Below, in pieces: positions 1-7,474 of a DNA stretch of 64,000 nucleotides. This stretch comes from JACDBZ01 sp036262075. GTDB taxonomy: Bacteria > Chloroflexota > Limnocylindria > QHBO01. The notes under the pieces are model-generated. The model saw nothing but the letters and a program-made list of their open reading frames with translations, was not told where the DNA came from and did not search any database. The stretch spans positions 62,001 to 126,000 of the forward strand of contig DATAJO010000030.1 of the NCBI GenBank assembly GCA_036262075.1. The letters run 5' to 3'. A program made the translations under genes and the position numbers. The first letter of the stretch is position 1. Each line of letters opens with the position of its first letter.

Positions 1-2
1 GC

Positions 3-1295
3 GACCACGACGAGAACCTGCGCGAGATCGCCCGCCACTCCCCGCACGACGCCGATGCGTACGACCAGTACAACCACGACCTCGACCGGGTGTGCCAGGC
101 GATGAAGCCGCTGCTCGACATGGCGCCGCCGGACCTGTTCAGCGAGGACCCCGAGGAGCTCGTGGCGCTCGCCTCGCTCGGGTCGCGCTTCCGCTCGCTC
201 GACAAGCGGACGCTCCACAACGCGGTGCGCCTGCTGACCGGCAGCGCCGCCGACTTCCTCGACGACTACTTCGAGTCGGAGCTGCTGAAGGGCTGGTTCG
301 CCTCGTCGGGGATCATCGGCTCCATGGTCGGACCGAGGTCCCAGGGAAGCGGCCTGGTGCTGCTGTTCCATTCGCTCGGCGAGCACGACGGGTCGTTCGG
401 CACGTGGGCCTTCCACAAGGGCGGCAACGGCGGCTTCACCCAGGTCCTGGCGCGGGCGGCGGAGTCGTTCGGCGCCGAGATCCGGCTCGAGGCGCCGGTC
501 GTGCGGGTCCTGACCCGTGACGGCGAGGCCGTCGGCGTGGCGCTCGAGGACGGCACCGAGATCCACGCGAAGACCGTCGTCAGCGCCCTCGACCCGCGCC
601 ACACGTTCCTCGACCTCGTCGACCCGCGCGAGCTACCCGACGACCTCGTCGAGGACATCCGGCGCCTGAAGTTCCGGGGCGTGAGCTCGAAGGTGAACTT
701 CGCCCTTTCCGGCCTGCCGACCCACCCGGTCCTCGGCGACGGGCCGGAGCTGTACCGCGGCTTCCTGAACATCGGCCCGTCGATGGACTACCTCGAGCGC
801 GCCTTCGACGACGCGAAATACGGCTGGTACAGCGAGCATCCGTACATCGACTGCGCCATCCAGTCGACGATCGACCCGGACATGGCGCCGCCGGGCAGGC
901 ACGTCCTCTCGTGCTTCGTGCAGTACACGCCGTACCACCTGCGCGAGTCGGACTGGGACGCCGAGCGCGAGCCGATGGCCGACCGCGTCCAGGCCACCCT
1001 CGAGCGCTTCTTCCCCGGCTTCAACGACCTCGTTCTGCATCGGGAGGTCGTCACCCCGCTCGATATCGAGCGCACGGTCGGCCTCTCCGAGGGGAATATC
1101 TTCGCCGGCGAGTTCCTCGCGCCCCAGATGTTCTTCTTCCGCCCGGCGCCGGGCTGGTCGCAGTACCGCACGCCGATCGCCGGCTACTACCAGTGCGGCT
1201 CGGGCACGCACCCCGGCGGCTGCGTCATGGGCGCGCCGGGCCGGCTGGCGGCGCAGCGGATCATCCGCGACCGGCAGGGCGCGGCGGAGGCGTAA
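3..1295 (+). CDS. NAD(P)/FAD-dependent oxidoreductase, phytoene-desaturase fold (5' partial)
   Basis: The frame is open from base 3, so the true start lies left of the window; about 430 residues are visible. The C-terminal motif GYYQCGSGTHPGGCVMGAPG is the FAD-contacting end of the amine oxidase / CrtI / PYROXD2 superfamily, and the middle segment GGNGGFTQVLARAAESFGAE matches the same fold; the N-terminal dinucleotide motif is off the edge. The family oxidises hydrophobic substrates with FAD. The exact substrate cannot be read here and carotenoid desaturation is not implied, since no carotenoid genes are near. The last 35 bases overlap the convergent flavin reductase gene. Confidence 0.82.
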   Translation, partial: DHDENLREIARHSPHDADAYDQYNHDLDRVCQAMKPLLDMAPPDLFSEDPEELVALASLGSRFRSLDKRTLHNAVRLLTGSAADFLDDYFESELLKGWFASSGIIGSMVGPRSQGSGLVLLFHSLGEHDGSFGTWAFHKGGNGGFTQVLARAAESFGAEIRLEAPVVRVLTRDGEAVGVALEDGTEIHAKTVVSALDPRHTFLDLVDPRELPDDLVEDIRRLKFRGVSSKVNFALSGLPTHPVLGDGPELYRGFLNIGPSMDYLERAFDDAKYGWYSEHPYIDCAIQSTIDPDMAPPGRHVLSCFVQYTPYHLRESDWDAEREPMADRVQATLERFFPGFNDLVLHREVVTPLDIERTVGLSEGNIFAGEFLAPQMFFFRPAPGWSQYRTPIAGYYQCGSGTHPGGCVMGAPGRLAAQRIIRDRQGAAEA

Positions 1296-1836
1296 CCCCT
1301 GGCGGGTCGGGTCGAGCCTGTCGGTTCGGGTCGAGCCGGCGGTAGGCCGAGGCGTACCAGATGAGCGGCTCGGCGTCGTCGAGCGTGCCGGCTGCCACGA
1401 CCTCGCCGACGAACATGGTGTGGTCGCCGCCGTCGTGGCGGTCCTTCAGCCGGCAGTCGAAATAGGCCAGTGCGCCCTCGAGGATCGGCGAGCCGGTCTC
1501 GGCCTCGTGCCACGCCGCGCCGCAGAAGCGGGTGAGCTTCACGGCCGTCGTCGGCTGCGCGAAGCACTCGGCCAGCGCCCGCTGGTCGGCGCTCAGGACG
1601 TTCACGGCGAAGGCATGCGAGCCGATGATCGCCGCGTGCGTCTCGGCCTTGCGCGCGATGCTGGCCATGAGCAGCGGCGGGTCCACGCTGATGGACGCGA
1701 TGGCGTTGGCCGTCATGCCGGCCAGGAGCGGGCCGGCACGGGCGGTAACGACGGTCACGCCGGTCGCGAAATGGCCCATCATGTCGCGCATCCGGCGCTG
1801 GTCGAGCGCGCTCGTGCCGGTCGCCTCGACGCTCAC
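1261..1836 (-). CDS. Flavin reductase family protein (FMN-binding split barrel)
   Basis: 191 residues. The N-terminal stretch MRDMMGHFATGVTVVTA, then GMTANAIASISVDPPLLM, FAVNVLSADQ and the HDGGDHTMFVGEV segment are the standard flavin-reductase-like signature; such proteins reduce FMN or FAD with NAD(P)H, usually to feed a partner monooxygenase. The GTG start at 1836 overlaps the stop of the upstream aminopeptidase gene by 4 bases, so the two are likely translationally coupled. It is the last gene of a four-gene minus-strand unit starting at 3429. Which oxygenase it serves is not visible. Its 3' end overlaps a convergent gene by 35 bases. Confidence 0.85.
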   Translation of the reverse strand: MSVEATGTSALDQRRMRDMMGHFATGVTVVTARAGPLLAGMTANAIASISVDPPLLMASIARKAETHAAIIGSHAFAVNVLSADQRALAECFAQPTTAVKLTRFCGAAWHEAETGSPILEGALAYFDCRLKDRHDGGDHTMFVGEVVAAGTLDDAEPLIWYASAYRRLDPNRQARPDPPGVTPPPRPAGRG

Positions 1837-2672
1837 AGTCCCGGCGTCCCGGCGAGGCGCTGAAGCACGATGAAGCGGCGGAAGAACGCCTCGCCGTCCT
1901 CGGCGGTCCACGCCACGGTGCGCGGGCCGATGCGCTCGGCCTCGGGCAGGACGGCGGCGTAGGCGGCCTGCATGGAGAGGCGGAAGTCGATCTCGCCGCG
2001 GATCGGCGCGGGCAGCCTGTACGGCCGCATCTCCCGGAGCCGGCCGAGGGCGTGGCGCGCGGCGGTGCGGATCGCGGCGCGGGCCTCCTCGGGCGACAGC
2101 GAGTCGGCGGCGCTGTAGCCGCGCCCGCGCTTCACGATCACCCGCTCGGCCCACGGCAGGCGTTCCTCCACCTCGGCGGCGAGCGCGTCGTCGCCGGCGA
2201 CGAGCGCCACCGGCACGCCGTGGTGCCCGAGCCGCAGGGCGTTGAGCGCCGCCTCGTTGTGCGGCTCGCCGTTGGCGCGCACCTCCATCACCGTCGCCGA
2301 GGAGTACGTGTGTGCGATCGTGCCGCTCGCGTCCCCCGCGCCCGCGTGGTAGCCGATGAACAGCGCGGCATCGAAGGGATCGCCCTCGCCGATGCCCTCG
2401 GTCATGCTCATCGGCTTGTCGCCGATGATGAGCCGTGCCGCCGGCACGAGATCCTCGGCCCGCAGGTTGCGCATCTGCCAGTGGCTGTCGTTGACGACGA
2501 CCTCGCGCGCGCCCGCCTCGAAGGCGCCCTCGATCGCCGCGTTCGCCTCCCCGGCCATGAGCGCGCGGCTGCGGTCGTAGTCGGTGCGGTCGACGCCCTC
2601 GCCGAAGCTCACCTGGCGCGGATGGGCGACGCCGGCGAGGCCCTCCATGTCGACCGAGACGTAGACGCGCAT
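1833..2672 (-). CDS. M55 family metallopeptidase (D-aminopeptidase, DppA-like)
   Basis: 279 residues, the usual DppA length. The N-terminus MRVYVSVDMEG carries the family hallmark SxDxEG (Asp8, Glu10); further predicted zinc ligands are His64 in NDSH, His109 in GYHAG and a Glu near 140. DppA proteins hydrolyse D-amino-acid dipeptides, acting in peptidoglycan-derived peptide recycling. ATG start at 2672. It lies 16 bases after a small unknown gene and overlaps the flavin reductase start by 4 bases, so it sits inside a polycistronic unit. No peptide transporter accompanies it, so the source of substrate is unknown. Confidence 0.88.
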   Translation of the reverse strand: MRVYVSVDMEGLAGVAHPRQVSFGEGVDRTDYDRSRALMAGEANAAIEGAFEAGAREVVVNDSHWQMRNLRAEDLVPAARLIIGDKPMSMTEGIGEGDPFDAALFIGYHAGAGDASGTIAHTYSSATVMEVRANGEPHNEAALNALRLGHHGVPVALVAGDDALAAEVEERLPWAERVIVKRGRGYSAADSLSPEEARAAIRTAARHALGRLREMRPYRLPAPIRGEIDFRLSMQAAYAAVLPEAERIGPRTVAWTAEDGEAFFRRFIVLQRLAGTPGL

Positions 2673-2688
2673 CAGACCCGAATCCCCC

Positions 2689-2988
2689 TCAGCGGTAGCG
2701 CTCGAGCTTCTCGAGGATGCCGCTCGTCGTCGCCCAGTCGGCGCTCGTCGGGTGCTCGCCGCGGTGGAGGTGGAACAGTGGCACGGCGTTCCACGACGGC
2801 CCGTCGACGCGCGGCAGGTGGATCGACAGCTCGCCGGTGTCGAGCGCCGCGACGAGCGTCACCCCGCCGTCCCCGCCGCGCGCCAGCGCGCGCGTCAGTG
2901 ACTCGGCGAACTCGTCGGGACTGCCGAACTCGACGCCGATGCGCATCGCGGCAAGGCCGGAGCCCGGCGGCCGAAGCGCCTCCGTCAT
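2689..2988 (-). CDS. Small hypothetical protein
   Basis: 99 residues, not recognised. ATG start at 2988 with a good ribosome site (GAGGAAGGA) a few bases upstream. It has no membrane segment; a mixed alpha/beta composition (RIGVEFGSPDEFAESL, then a strand-like TLVAALDTGELSIHLP) suggests a small globular domain. It lies 21 bases after the membrane protein gene at 3010-3429 and 16 bases before the M55 peptidase gene, so it is probably co-transcribed with them. Confidence 0.6.
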   Translation of the reverse strand: MTEALRPPGSGLAAMRIGVEFGSPDEFAESLTRALARGGDGGVTLVAALDTGELSIHLPRVDGPSWNAVPLFHLHRGEHPTSADWATTSGILEKLERYR

Positions 2989-3009
2989 CGGTCCTTCCTC
3001 ATGCGGCCC

Positions 3010-3429
3010 TCATGCCGCACCGATGAGCCGCAGGAGCCAGGTGAACGCCACCGCCGAGCCGATGACCGCGAACAGCAGCACGAGCAGGAGGAGCGCCCCG
3101 CCCACGATCGTGGCCCAGGCCGGCACGTGGGCGTGGTCGATCGGCCGCTGCTCCGGCGGAACCTGCTGGAGCGAGCCACGCCCCAGCCAGACCGCCAGCG
3201 CGTCGCCGTCGATGCGGACGTCGACCTCCGCGTCGAGCGGGACGACGACGAGCCGCTCCCCGGCGGGAAGCTTGTCCGTGGTGAGCAGGACGCGGCCGCG
3301 CTGGCCGGGATCGGTCTCGCGCACGTAGAGCGCGTGGTCGCCGGCCGCGGCGAGCGGAATGGCCTCGAGCCGGTCCGATCGGCCGATCGGCAGGCTCACC
3401 GGAGCGGCGGGCTCGAGCGGTGCGTCCAT
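3010..3429 (-). CDS. Hypothetical protein with one C-terminal membrane segment
   Basis: 139 residues, not recognised. Residues 1-100 are soluble and beta-rich (DHALYVRETDPGQRGRVLL); residues about 105-135 form a strongly hydrophobic membrane helix (WATIVGGALLLLVLLFAVIG), so it is likely tail-anchored in the cytoplasmic membrane. It is the first gene of the minus-strand unit 3429-1261. A TACCAT box 7 bases before the ATG suggests a leaderless transcript starts here. Confidence 0.62.
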   Translation of the reverse strand: MDAPLEPAAPVSLPIGRSDRLEAIPLAAAGDHALYVRETDPGQRGRVLLTTDKLPAGERLVVVPLDAEVDVRIDGDALAVWLGRGSLQQVPPEQRPIDHAHVPAWATIVGGALLLLVLLFAVIGSAVAFTWLLRLIGAA

Positions 3430-3436
3430 CGGCGCG

Positions 3437-3442
3437 ATGGTA
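3437..3442 (-). promoter_or_regulatory. Putative -10 box (TACCAT) of leaderless promoter
   Basis: TACCAT on the minus strand, 7 bases before the ATG at 3429. The same spacing recurs at many other starts in the window, which would put the transcription start on or next to the start codon. Confidence 0.4.
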
Positions 3443-3467
3443 CAGCGGCGCCCATGGACACCCGGCG

Positions 3468-3473
3468 TATCGT
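3468..3473 (+). promoter_or_regulatory. Putative -10 box (TATCGT) of leaderless promoter
   Basis: TATCGT ends 6 bases before the GTG at 3480. Together with the opposed box at 3437-3442 it would make a very compact divergent promoter between 3429 and 3480. Confidence 0.35.
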
Positions 3474-3479
3474 GAGCGC

Positions 3480-3698
3480 GTGCCGCTGAGCGATGAGCCG
3501 TTCTCGTTCACCACGCGGGCCGACGGAAGCGTCGTCATCGCCTACCACGGAGCCCCGGTGACGATCCTGCGCGGCAACGCCGCCGCCCGCTTCACCGGCC
3601 GCGTGGCGACCGCCGATCCCGACGCCGCCCAGCAGCTCATGGCCCGCGCCACGGGCAACTTCAAGCGGGGCAACGAGCGCAGGCACCCGGCCGGCTGA
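3480..3698 (+). CDS. Small hypothetical protein
   Basis: 72 residues, not recognised. I chose the GTG at 3480 over the upstream in-frame ATG at 3420 because the latter would overlap the divergent gene and its promoter, and because a TANNNT box sits 6 bases before 3480. The protein is basic towards the C-terminus (RATGNFKRGNERRHPAG) with a short beta-rich core (FTTRADGSVVIAYHGAPVTIL). A nucleic-acid-related role is possible but not shown. Confidence 0.5.
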   Translation: MPLSDEPFSFTTRADGSVVIAYHGAPVTILRGNAAARFTGRVATADPDAAQQLMARATGNFKRGNERRHPAG

Positions 3699-3786
3699 CC
3701 CGCCCGGCCTTGCGCCGGATGACGTAGGCGCCATCGGTCGCGCGCCCGATGGCTTGCTCGCCGACCGACCATACCGTTCCGTCGTT

Positions 3787-3820
3787 CCCATCAGCCGATA
3801 CGACCCATCAGCCGATACGA
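3787..3820 (+). repeat. Perfect 17-base tandem direct repeat (two copies)
   Basis: CCCATCAGCCGATACGA at 3787-3803 is repeated exactly at 3804-3820, directly abutting, and ends 13 bases before the ATG of the lipoprotein gene at 3834, just before its ribosome site (GGAG at 3822-3825). Its position fits an operator or mRNA element for that gene; it could also be a chance slippage duplication. Confidence 0.6.
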
Positions 3821-3833
3821 CGGAGACCGACGA

Positions 3834-4421
3834 ATGCGCACCGCCCACCTTCGACCACTCGCGGCCCTGTTGCTGGTCGCCGTCGTGGCCGCATGCTCCA
3901 CCGCCAGCGGCAACCCCGACGACGGCGGCAACGGCGCCGATGCCAGCCAGCCGCCGATCAGCGCCGAGTCCATCGCGCCCTCGGCGACGCCGGAAGAGCC
4001 GGAGGTCGTCGCTGGCACCGAGCTCGACGCCTGCGAGATCGTCACCGCCGAGGACGTCGCCACGGCCACCGGCCTCGACGTCGCCGAGATCGGAGAGGGC
4101 GAGCTCGAGGAGACGCCGACGATCCTGTCCCCTGATCACTCCGACTGCGACTACCGCGGCGACTGGGGCGGCGTGTCGATCAGCCTCACCCCCGAGGACG
4201 GCGCCAACCTGTACGACGCGGCCCGCGGCTCGTACGACGATGCATCGGATCGTGAGATTCTCGGCGCCGACGGCGCGTTCTACTCGGCCGGCACCAACCG
4301 GGCGTTCTTCTGGAAGGGCGCCGTGACGGTGATGATGCAGGTCGGCTTCCTCGCAGAGGGTGGAGACGTGGACGCGATCCTCACCGCCCTCGGCCAGGCG
4401 GCCATCGACAAGGTCGACTGA
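3834..4421 (+). CDS. Secreted lipoprotein, DUF3558-like
   Basis: 195 residues. Positively charged N-terminus, hydrophobic core and lipobox LVAVVAAC give a lipoprotein signal with the lipidated Cys at 21, followed by a low-complexity Ser/Pro/Asp linker to about residue 55. The rest resembles actinobacterial DUF3558-type lipoproteins: ELDACEIVTAEDVATATGLDV, a Cys in SDCDYRG and a closing helix DAILTALGQAAIDKVD. Function unknown; it should sit on the outer face of the membrane. A GGAG ribosome site lies 8 bases upstream of the ATG. A strong hairpin follows the stop codon. Confidence 0.75.
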   Translation: MRTAHLRPLAALLLVAVVAACSTASGNPDDGGNGADASQPPISAESIAPSATPEEPEVVAGTELDACEIVTAEDVATATGLDVAEIGEGELEETPTILSPDHSDCDYRGDWGGVSISLTPEDGANLYDAARGSYDDASDREILGADGAFYSAGTNRAFFWKGAVTVMMQVGFLAEGGDVDAILTALGQAAIDKVD

Positions 4422-4441
4422 CCGCGCGATCGCGTTCACCG

Positions 4442-4471
4442 GCCGGTCGGGAGCCTTGCCTCCCGGCCGGC
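4442..4471. terminator. Bidirectional hairpin terminator
   Basis: A 12-base-pair stem (one G-T pair), arms 4442-4453 and 4460-4471, with a six-base loop CCTTGC. It lies between two convergent genes (ends 4421 and 4480) and could terminate both. No long T run follows, as is usual at high GC. Confidence 0.7.
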
Positions 4472-4479
4472 TCGTTCCG

Positions 4480-6513
4480 TCAGGCGACCCGCTTCGTGCG
4501 CTTCGAGACGTAGTCGACGAGCACGTACTCGCCCAGGTGCTCGGGCTCGACGTAGAACGCCCGGCCGCGGTTGATGCGCGACATGAGGTCGACGAACTCG
4601 GACAGGTATCGGGATCGCTCGAGCATGAACGTGTTGATGACGATGCCCTCGCGGGTGCATCGGCCCACCTCGCGGAGCGTCGACTGGACCGTGCGCAGCG
4701 TCGGCGGGTAGGCGAACTCCACCTGGCCGCCCTCGATGTGGGCCGTGGGCTCGCCGTCGGTGATGACGACGATCTCCTTGTTGCCGCCGCTCCCCCGCCC
4801 GAGCAGCTGACGCGCGATGATCAGCGCGTGCTGGAGGTTCGTGCCGTACTCGAACTCGTACGGCGACAGGGTCGGGATCGACTCCGGCTTCAGCTGGCGG
4901 GCGTAGTACGCGAAGCCGACGACGTACAGCCGATCGCGCGGGTACTTCGTGTGGATGAGCGTGTGGAGCGCCATCGCCACCTTCTTCGCGGCCGATGAGC
5001 AGCCGCGCAGGAGCATCGATCGGCTCATGTCGAGCAGGAGCACCGTCGAGGAGGTCGTCGTCTCCTCGGTGCGGCTGACCTCGAAGTCGTCGGGGCCGAT
5101 GACGACGGGCGTGCCGGGACCCGAACGGGCCATGGCGTTGAACAGCGTGCGGTTGATGTCGACCGCGAACGGGTCACCGAACTCGTACGGCTTCGTCTCC
5201 TCGGTCGGCTCGCCGCCGCGTCCGGCGCGCGGCAGCGCGTGGCCGCCGAAGCCCTCGCGCCGCAGCCGGCTGAAGATATCGGTCAGGGCCCGCATGCCGA
5301 GCTTGCGCGCGGCCCGCGGCGTGAGCTCCAGGCGGCCGGACTCGCGGTCGAGATAGCCCGCCTCCTCGAGCGCGCGGGAGAGCTCACGGAGCTGCTCGAG
5401 GTCGTCGAGGGCGTCGTCGCCGGCCAGGTCGCTCAGCGCATCGGCGTCGACCCGCTCGAGGGCGTCGGGGTCGCGGGCGGCGGCGAGCACCTCCTCCATG
5501 GCGTCGTACTGCTGCTGGCGGTCGATCGCGGCCAGCGCATCGGCCAGGCCCATCGGCTCGTCGCCCTCGAACGGGTACGGCTCGCCGAACGGCAGGTCGG
5601 GGCGGGCGGACTGGAGGTTCGCCGACAGGCGCGCCATGTCGATCTTCAGCCGATCGTCGCGCAGGAGGTCATCCATGAGCTCGCGCAGCTCGTCGCGCAT
5701 CTGCGGGCTCATCGAGGACATGAGCGATGCCATCTGCGAGGCCTGCCGATGGAGGTGCTCGATCAGCTCATCGGTGCTCGAGATGCCCGGCGGGAAGTAC
5801 TGGCCGTGCTTCGCCATGAAGGCGTTGAAGTCGTCGGTCGTATCGGCCCCGGTGGCGTGCTTCTCGAGCAGGTCGTTGAGGTCGCGGACCATGTCGCGGA
5901 CGCCGGCCAGGTCCTCGGGCGTGACGCGCTGGACGCCCTCCTTGAGGCCCTGGAAGTACGTCTGGAGCATCTGCTGGCGCAGCTCGTCGGTGAGCTCGCG
6001 GAACGCCTCGCGGGCGTCGTCGTCCATGAACTCGTAGTCGCGCAGGCCGTTGAGGCGGCCGGCCAGGTTCGGCGGCAGGCTGTCGAGCCGGTTCTCGCGC
6101 TGCCGGGCGGTGCGGCGCATGACCTGCTCCGCCATGCGCGCCGCGTCCTGCTCCGGGCCGGGTGGCGCGTCGAGCGCGCGCTGCTCGGCCTCGTGGAGGC
6201 GCCGCTCGATCCCGGCGCGCTCGCTGGCGAGGATGTCGTCCATCCGCCGGTTGATGTCCTCGAGCACGCCGTCGAGGTTCGAGGCCTCGAGCTCGGCCTG
6301 GCGCCGCGCCCGCATCCGCTCCATGATCCGCCGCAGCCCGGGGATGTCGCCGCCGCGCGTCCCGCGCAGGCCGCGCTGCATGAGGCGCTGGAGGGCGCGC
6401 CGCACGTCCCCCTCGGCGAGGATGTCCTCGCTCAGCGCGTCGAGCACGTCGTCGGCGTCGAAGGCCGGCAGCTGCTGGCTGCCGTCCCAGCGGGAGTAGC
6501 GGGTCGTGCTCAC
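4480..6513 (-). CDS. VWA domain-containing protein with long helical N-terminal region
   Basis: 677 residues. Residues 1-440 are charged and helix-rich (runs such as IMERMRARRQAELEA), and residues about 485-677 form a von Willebrand A domain with the metal-site motif DMSRSM (DxSxS) near 495, then YVVGFAYYARQL and VVITDGEPTAH. Proteins of this kind (CoxE/BatA-like) usually act with a MoxR AAA ATPase as metal-insertion or remodelling partners; no MoxR gene is nearby. GTG start at 6513 with a TAGGCT box 9 bases upstream. It is convergent with the lipoprotein gene at 3834 across a hairpin. Confidence 0.82.
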   Translation of the reverse strand: MSTTRYSRWDGSQQLPAFDADDVLDALSEDILAEGDVRRALQRLMQRGLRGTRGGDIPGLRRIMERMRARRQAELEASNLDGVLEDINRRMDDILASERAGIERRLHEAEQRALDAPPGPEQDAARMAEQVMRRTARQRENRLDSLPPNLAGRLNGLRDYEFMDDDAREAFRELTDELRQQMLQTYFQGLKEGVQRVTPEDLAGVRDMVRDLNDLLEKHATGADTTDDFNAFMAKHGQYFPPGISSTDELIEHLHRQASQMASLMSSMSPQMRDELRELMDDLLRDDRLKIDMARLSANLQSARPDLPFGEPYPFEGDEPMGLADALAAIDRQQQYDAMEEVLAAARDPDALERVDADALSDLAGDDALDDLEQLRELSRALEEAGYLDRESGRLELTPRAARKLGMRALTDIFSRLRREGFGGHALPRAGRGGEPTEETKPYEFGDPFAVDINRTLFNAMARSGPGTPVVIGPDDFEVSRTEETTTSSTVLLLDMSRSMLLRGCSSAAKKVAMALHTLIHTKYPRDRLYVVGFAYYARQLKPESIPTLSPYEFEYGTNLQHALIIARQLLGRGSGGNKEIVVITDGEPTAHIEGGQVEFAYPPTLRTVQSTLREVGRCTREGIVINTFMLERSRYLSEFVDLMSRINRGRAFYVEPEHLGEYVLVDYVSKRTKRVA

Positions 6514-6554
6514 GGTGCGACCAGCCTAGGCCGATCTCGGCGGGCCGTCCACGA

Positions 6555-7298
6555 TCAGCCCGCGGCGACCGATCCGATCACCTCGCCATCGCGACCGATG
6601 CGGACGACGGTCGGCACGAGCGCCACGCCGTACTTGCGGGCGAGGTCCGGCCGCTCGCGGACGTCGACGCGAACGTAGGGATCGTCCCCGCTCGCCAGCT
6701 CCGCCTCGACGGTGCGGCACTCGGTGCACAGCGGATGGCTGAAGGCCACGAGCAGCTCGCCGGTCGGCACCGATCCGTCGAGGTCGGCGAGCTCGATGCG
6801 GTCGATCGTCCGCTGACGGATGCCACGCAGCCGCGCACCGAGCCGATACAGCTCGCAGCCGACGCACAGCCCCGTCGCCGCGGCGAGGAGCGCCAGCGCC
6901 GCAACGATGCCGCCGAGCGCGTTCCCGATCACCGTCCAGCCGACGACGTGGGCCAGCGTCGCCGCGCCGAGGACGGCGAACCCGACCTGGTTGGCGAACC
7001 GCGGCGGGCGGGAGTCCTCGATCGGCCCCTCGCCGAAGCGAGGCTGGACGAGCTCGAAATAGGCGACGCACGCGAGGCAGAAGCGGCGACCGTATCGGAG
7101 GCCGATGCCGAGCTGGAGCGCCAGCAGGCCGAGGATCGGCCACCAGCCGGTGGCGACGGCGAGCAGCGAGAGCAGGCCGACGGTCGCCTGGTTGAAGCGC
7201 GGCGCCCTGGCGTCGATGACGTCGAGGTCGCGGTACGGGTGCGCGGTCCTGACGGTTGGTGCGGGTGATGCGGGTGGTGCGATGACGGACGTGGACAT
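6555..7298 (-). CDS. DUF4395 membrane protein fused to a thioredoxin-like domain
   Basis: 247 residues. Residues 35-150 are DUF4395: membrane helices around 40-65 and 105-145, with Cys pairs at 74/77 (FCLAC) and 145/148 (CVGC). Residues about 170-247 are thioredoxin-like, with a CTEC redox motif at 191-194 and the cis-Pro strand VALVPTVVRIG. The family clusters with sulfur-transfer and thiol genes, so a membrane thiol-redox or sulfur-handling role is likely. The ATG at 7298 is set by an AGGAG site 8 bases upstream; larger open frames reaching 7787 are not the gene. Upstream lies a Cys-rich leader peptide and hairpin, suggesting cysteine-responsive attenuation. Confidence 0.85.
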   Translation of the reverse strand: MSTSVIAPPASPAPTVRTAHPYRDLDVIDARAPRFNQATVGLLSLLAVATGWWPILGLLALQLGIGLRYGRRFCLACVAYFELVQPRFGEGPIEDSRPPRFANQVGFAVLGAATLAHVVGWTVIGNALGGIVAALALLAAATGLCVGCELYRLGARLRGIRQRTIDRIELADLDGSVPTGELLVAFSHPLCTECRTVEAELASGDDPYVRVDVRERPDLARKYGVALVPTVVRIGRDGEVIGSVAAG

Positions 7299-7398
7299 GA
7301 AGGCGGCTCCTGGCAGCGGGCACGAGGTGACGAAGCGCGGGGCTTGGGCGGGAAGAGCTGCCTCGGGGGCCGCGATGCGTGACGTCGCGTGGTCGAGA

Positions 7399-7420
7399 GC
7401 GGGAGCGATGCTCCTCCCGC
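7399..7420 (-). promoter_or_regulatory. Hairpin directly after the Cys leader peptide (candidate attenuator)
   Basis: Perfect 7-base-pair stem GCGGGAG/CTCCCGC, arms 7414-7420 and 7399-7405 on the minus strand, loop of 8. It begins at the base after the leader stop codon, the place where a ribosome stalled or released in the leader would control folding. There is no T run, so a Rho-dependent or ribosome-occlusion mechanism is as likely as intrinsic termination. Confidence 0.45.
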
Positions 7421-7474
7421 CTATCGACAGGTGCAGGTGTGCGCGGTGGTCCGGCTGCAGAAGCGGTGCGTCAC
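7421..7474 (-). CDS. Cys-rich 17-residue leader peptide upstream of DUF4395-thioredoxin gene
   Basis: GTG start at 7474, TAG stop at 7421-7423, encoding MTHRFCSRTTAHTCTCR: three Cys in 17 residues, two of them in the last four, and Arg-rich. Its size, position about 120 bases before a thiol-redox gene, and Cys at the very end match the polycysteine leader ORFs that act as cysteine-responsive attenuators in mycobacteria. The start overlaps the stop of the acetyltransferase gene (GTGA), and a TAGGCT box lies 9 bases upstream, so it could be read by coupling or from its own near-leaderless promoter. A hairpin follows immediately. Regulation is inferred; the reading frame is read directly. Confidence 0.6.
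   Translation of the reverse strand: MTHRFCSRTTAHTCTCR

Noticed and set aside
5239..6678. Long + strand open frame opposite the VWA gene
   Set aside because: It mirrors the minus-strand gene at high GC, is rich in Arg/Ala/Leu with no domain, and the opposite strand encodes a complete VWA protein.
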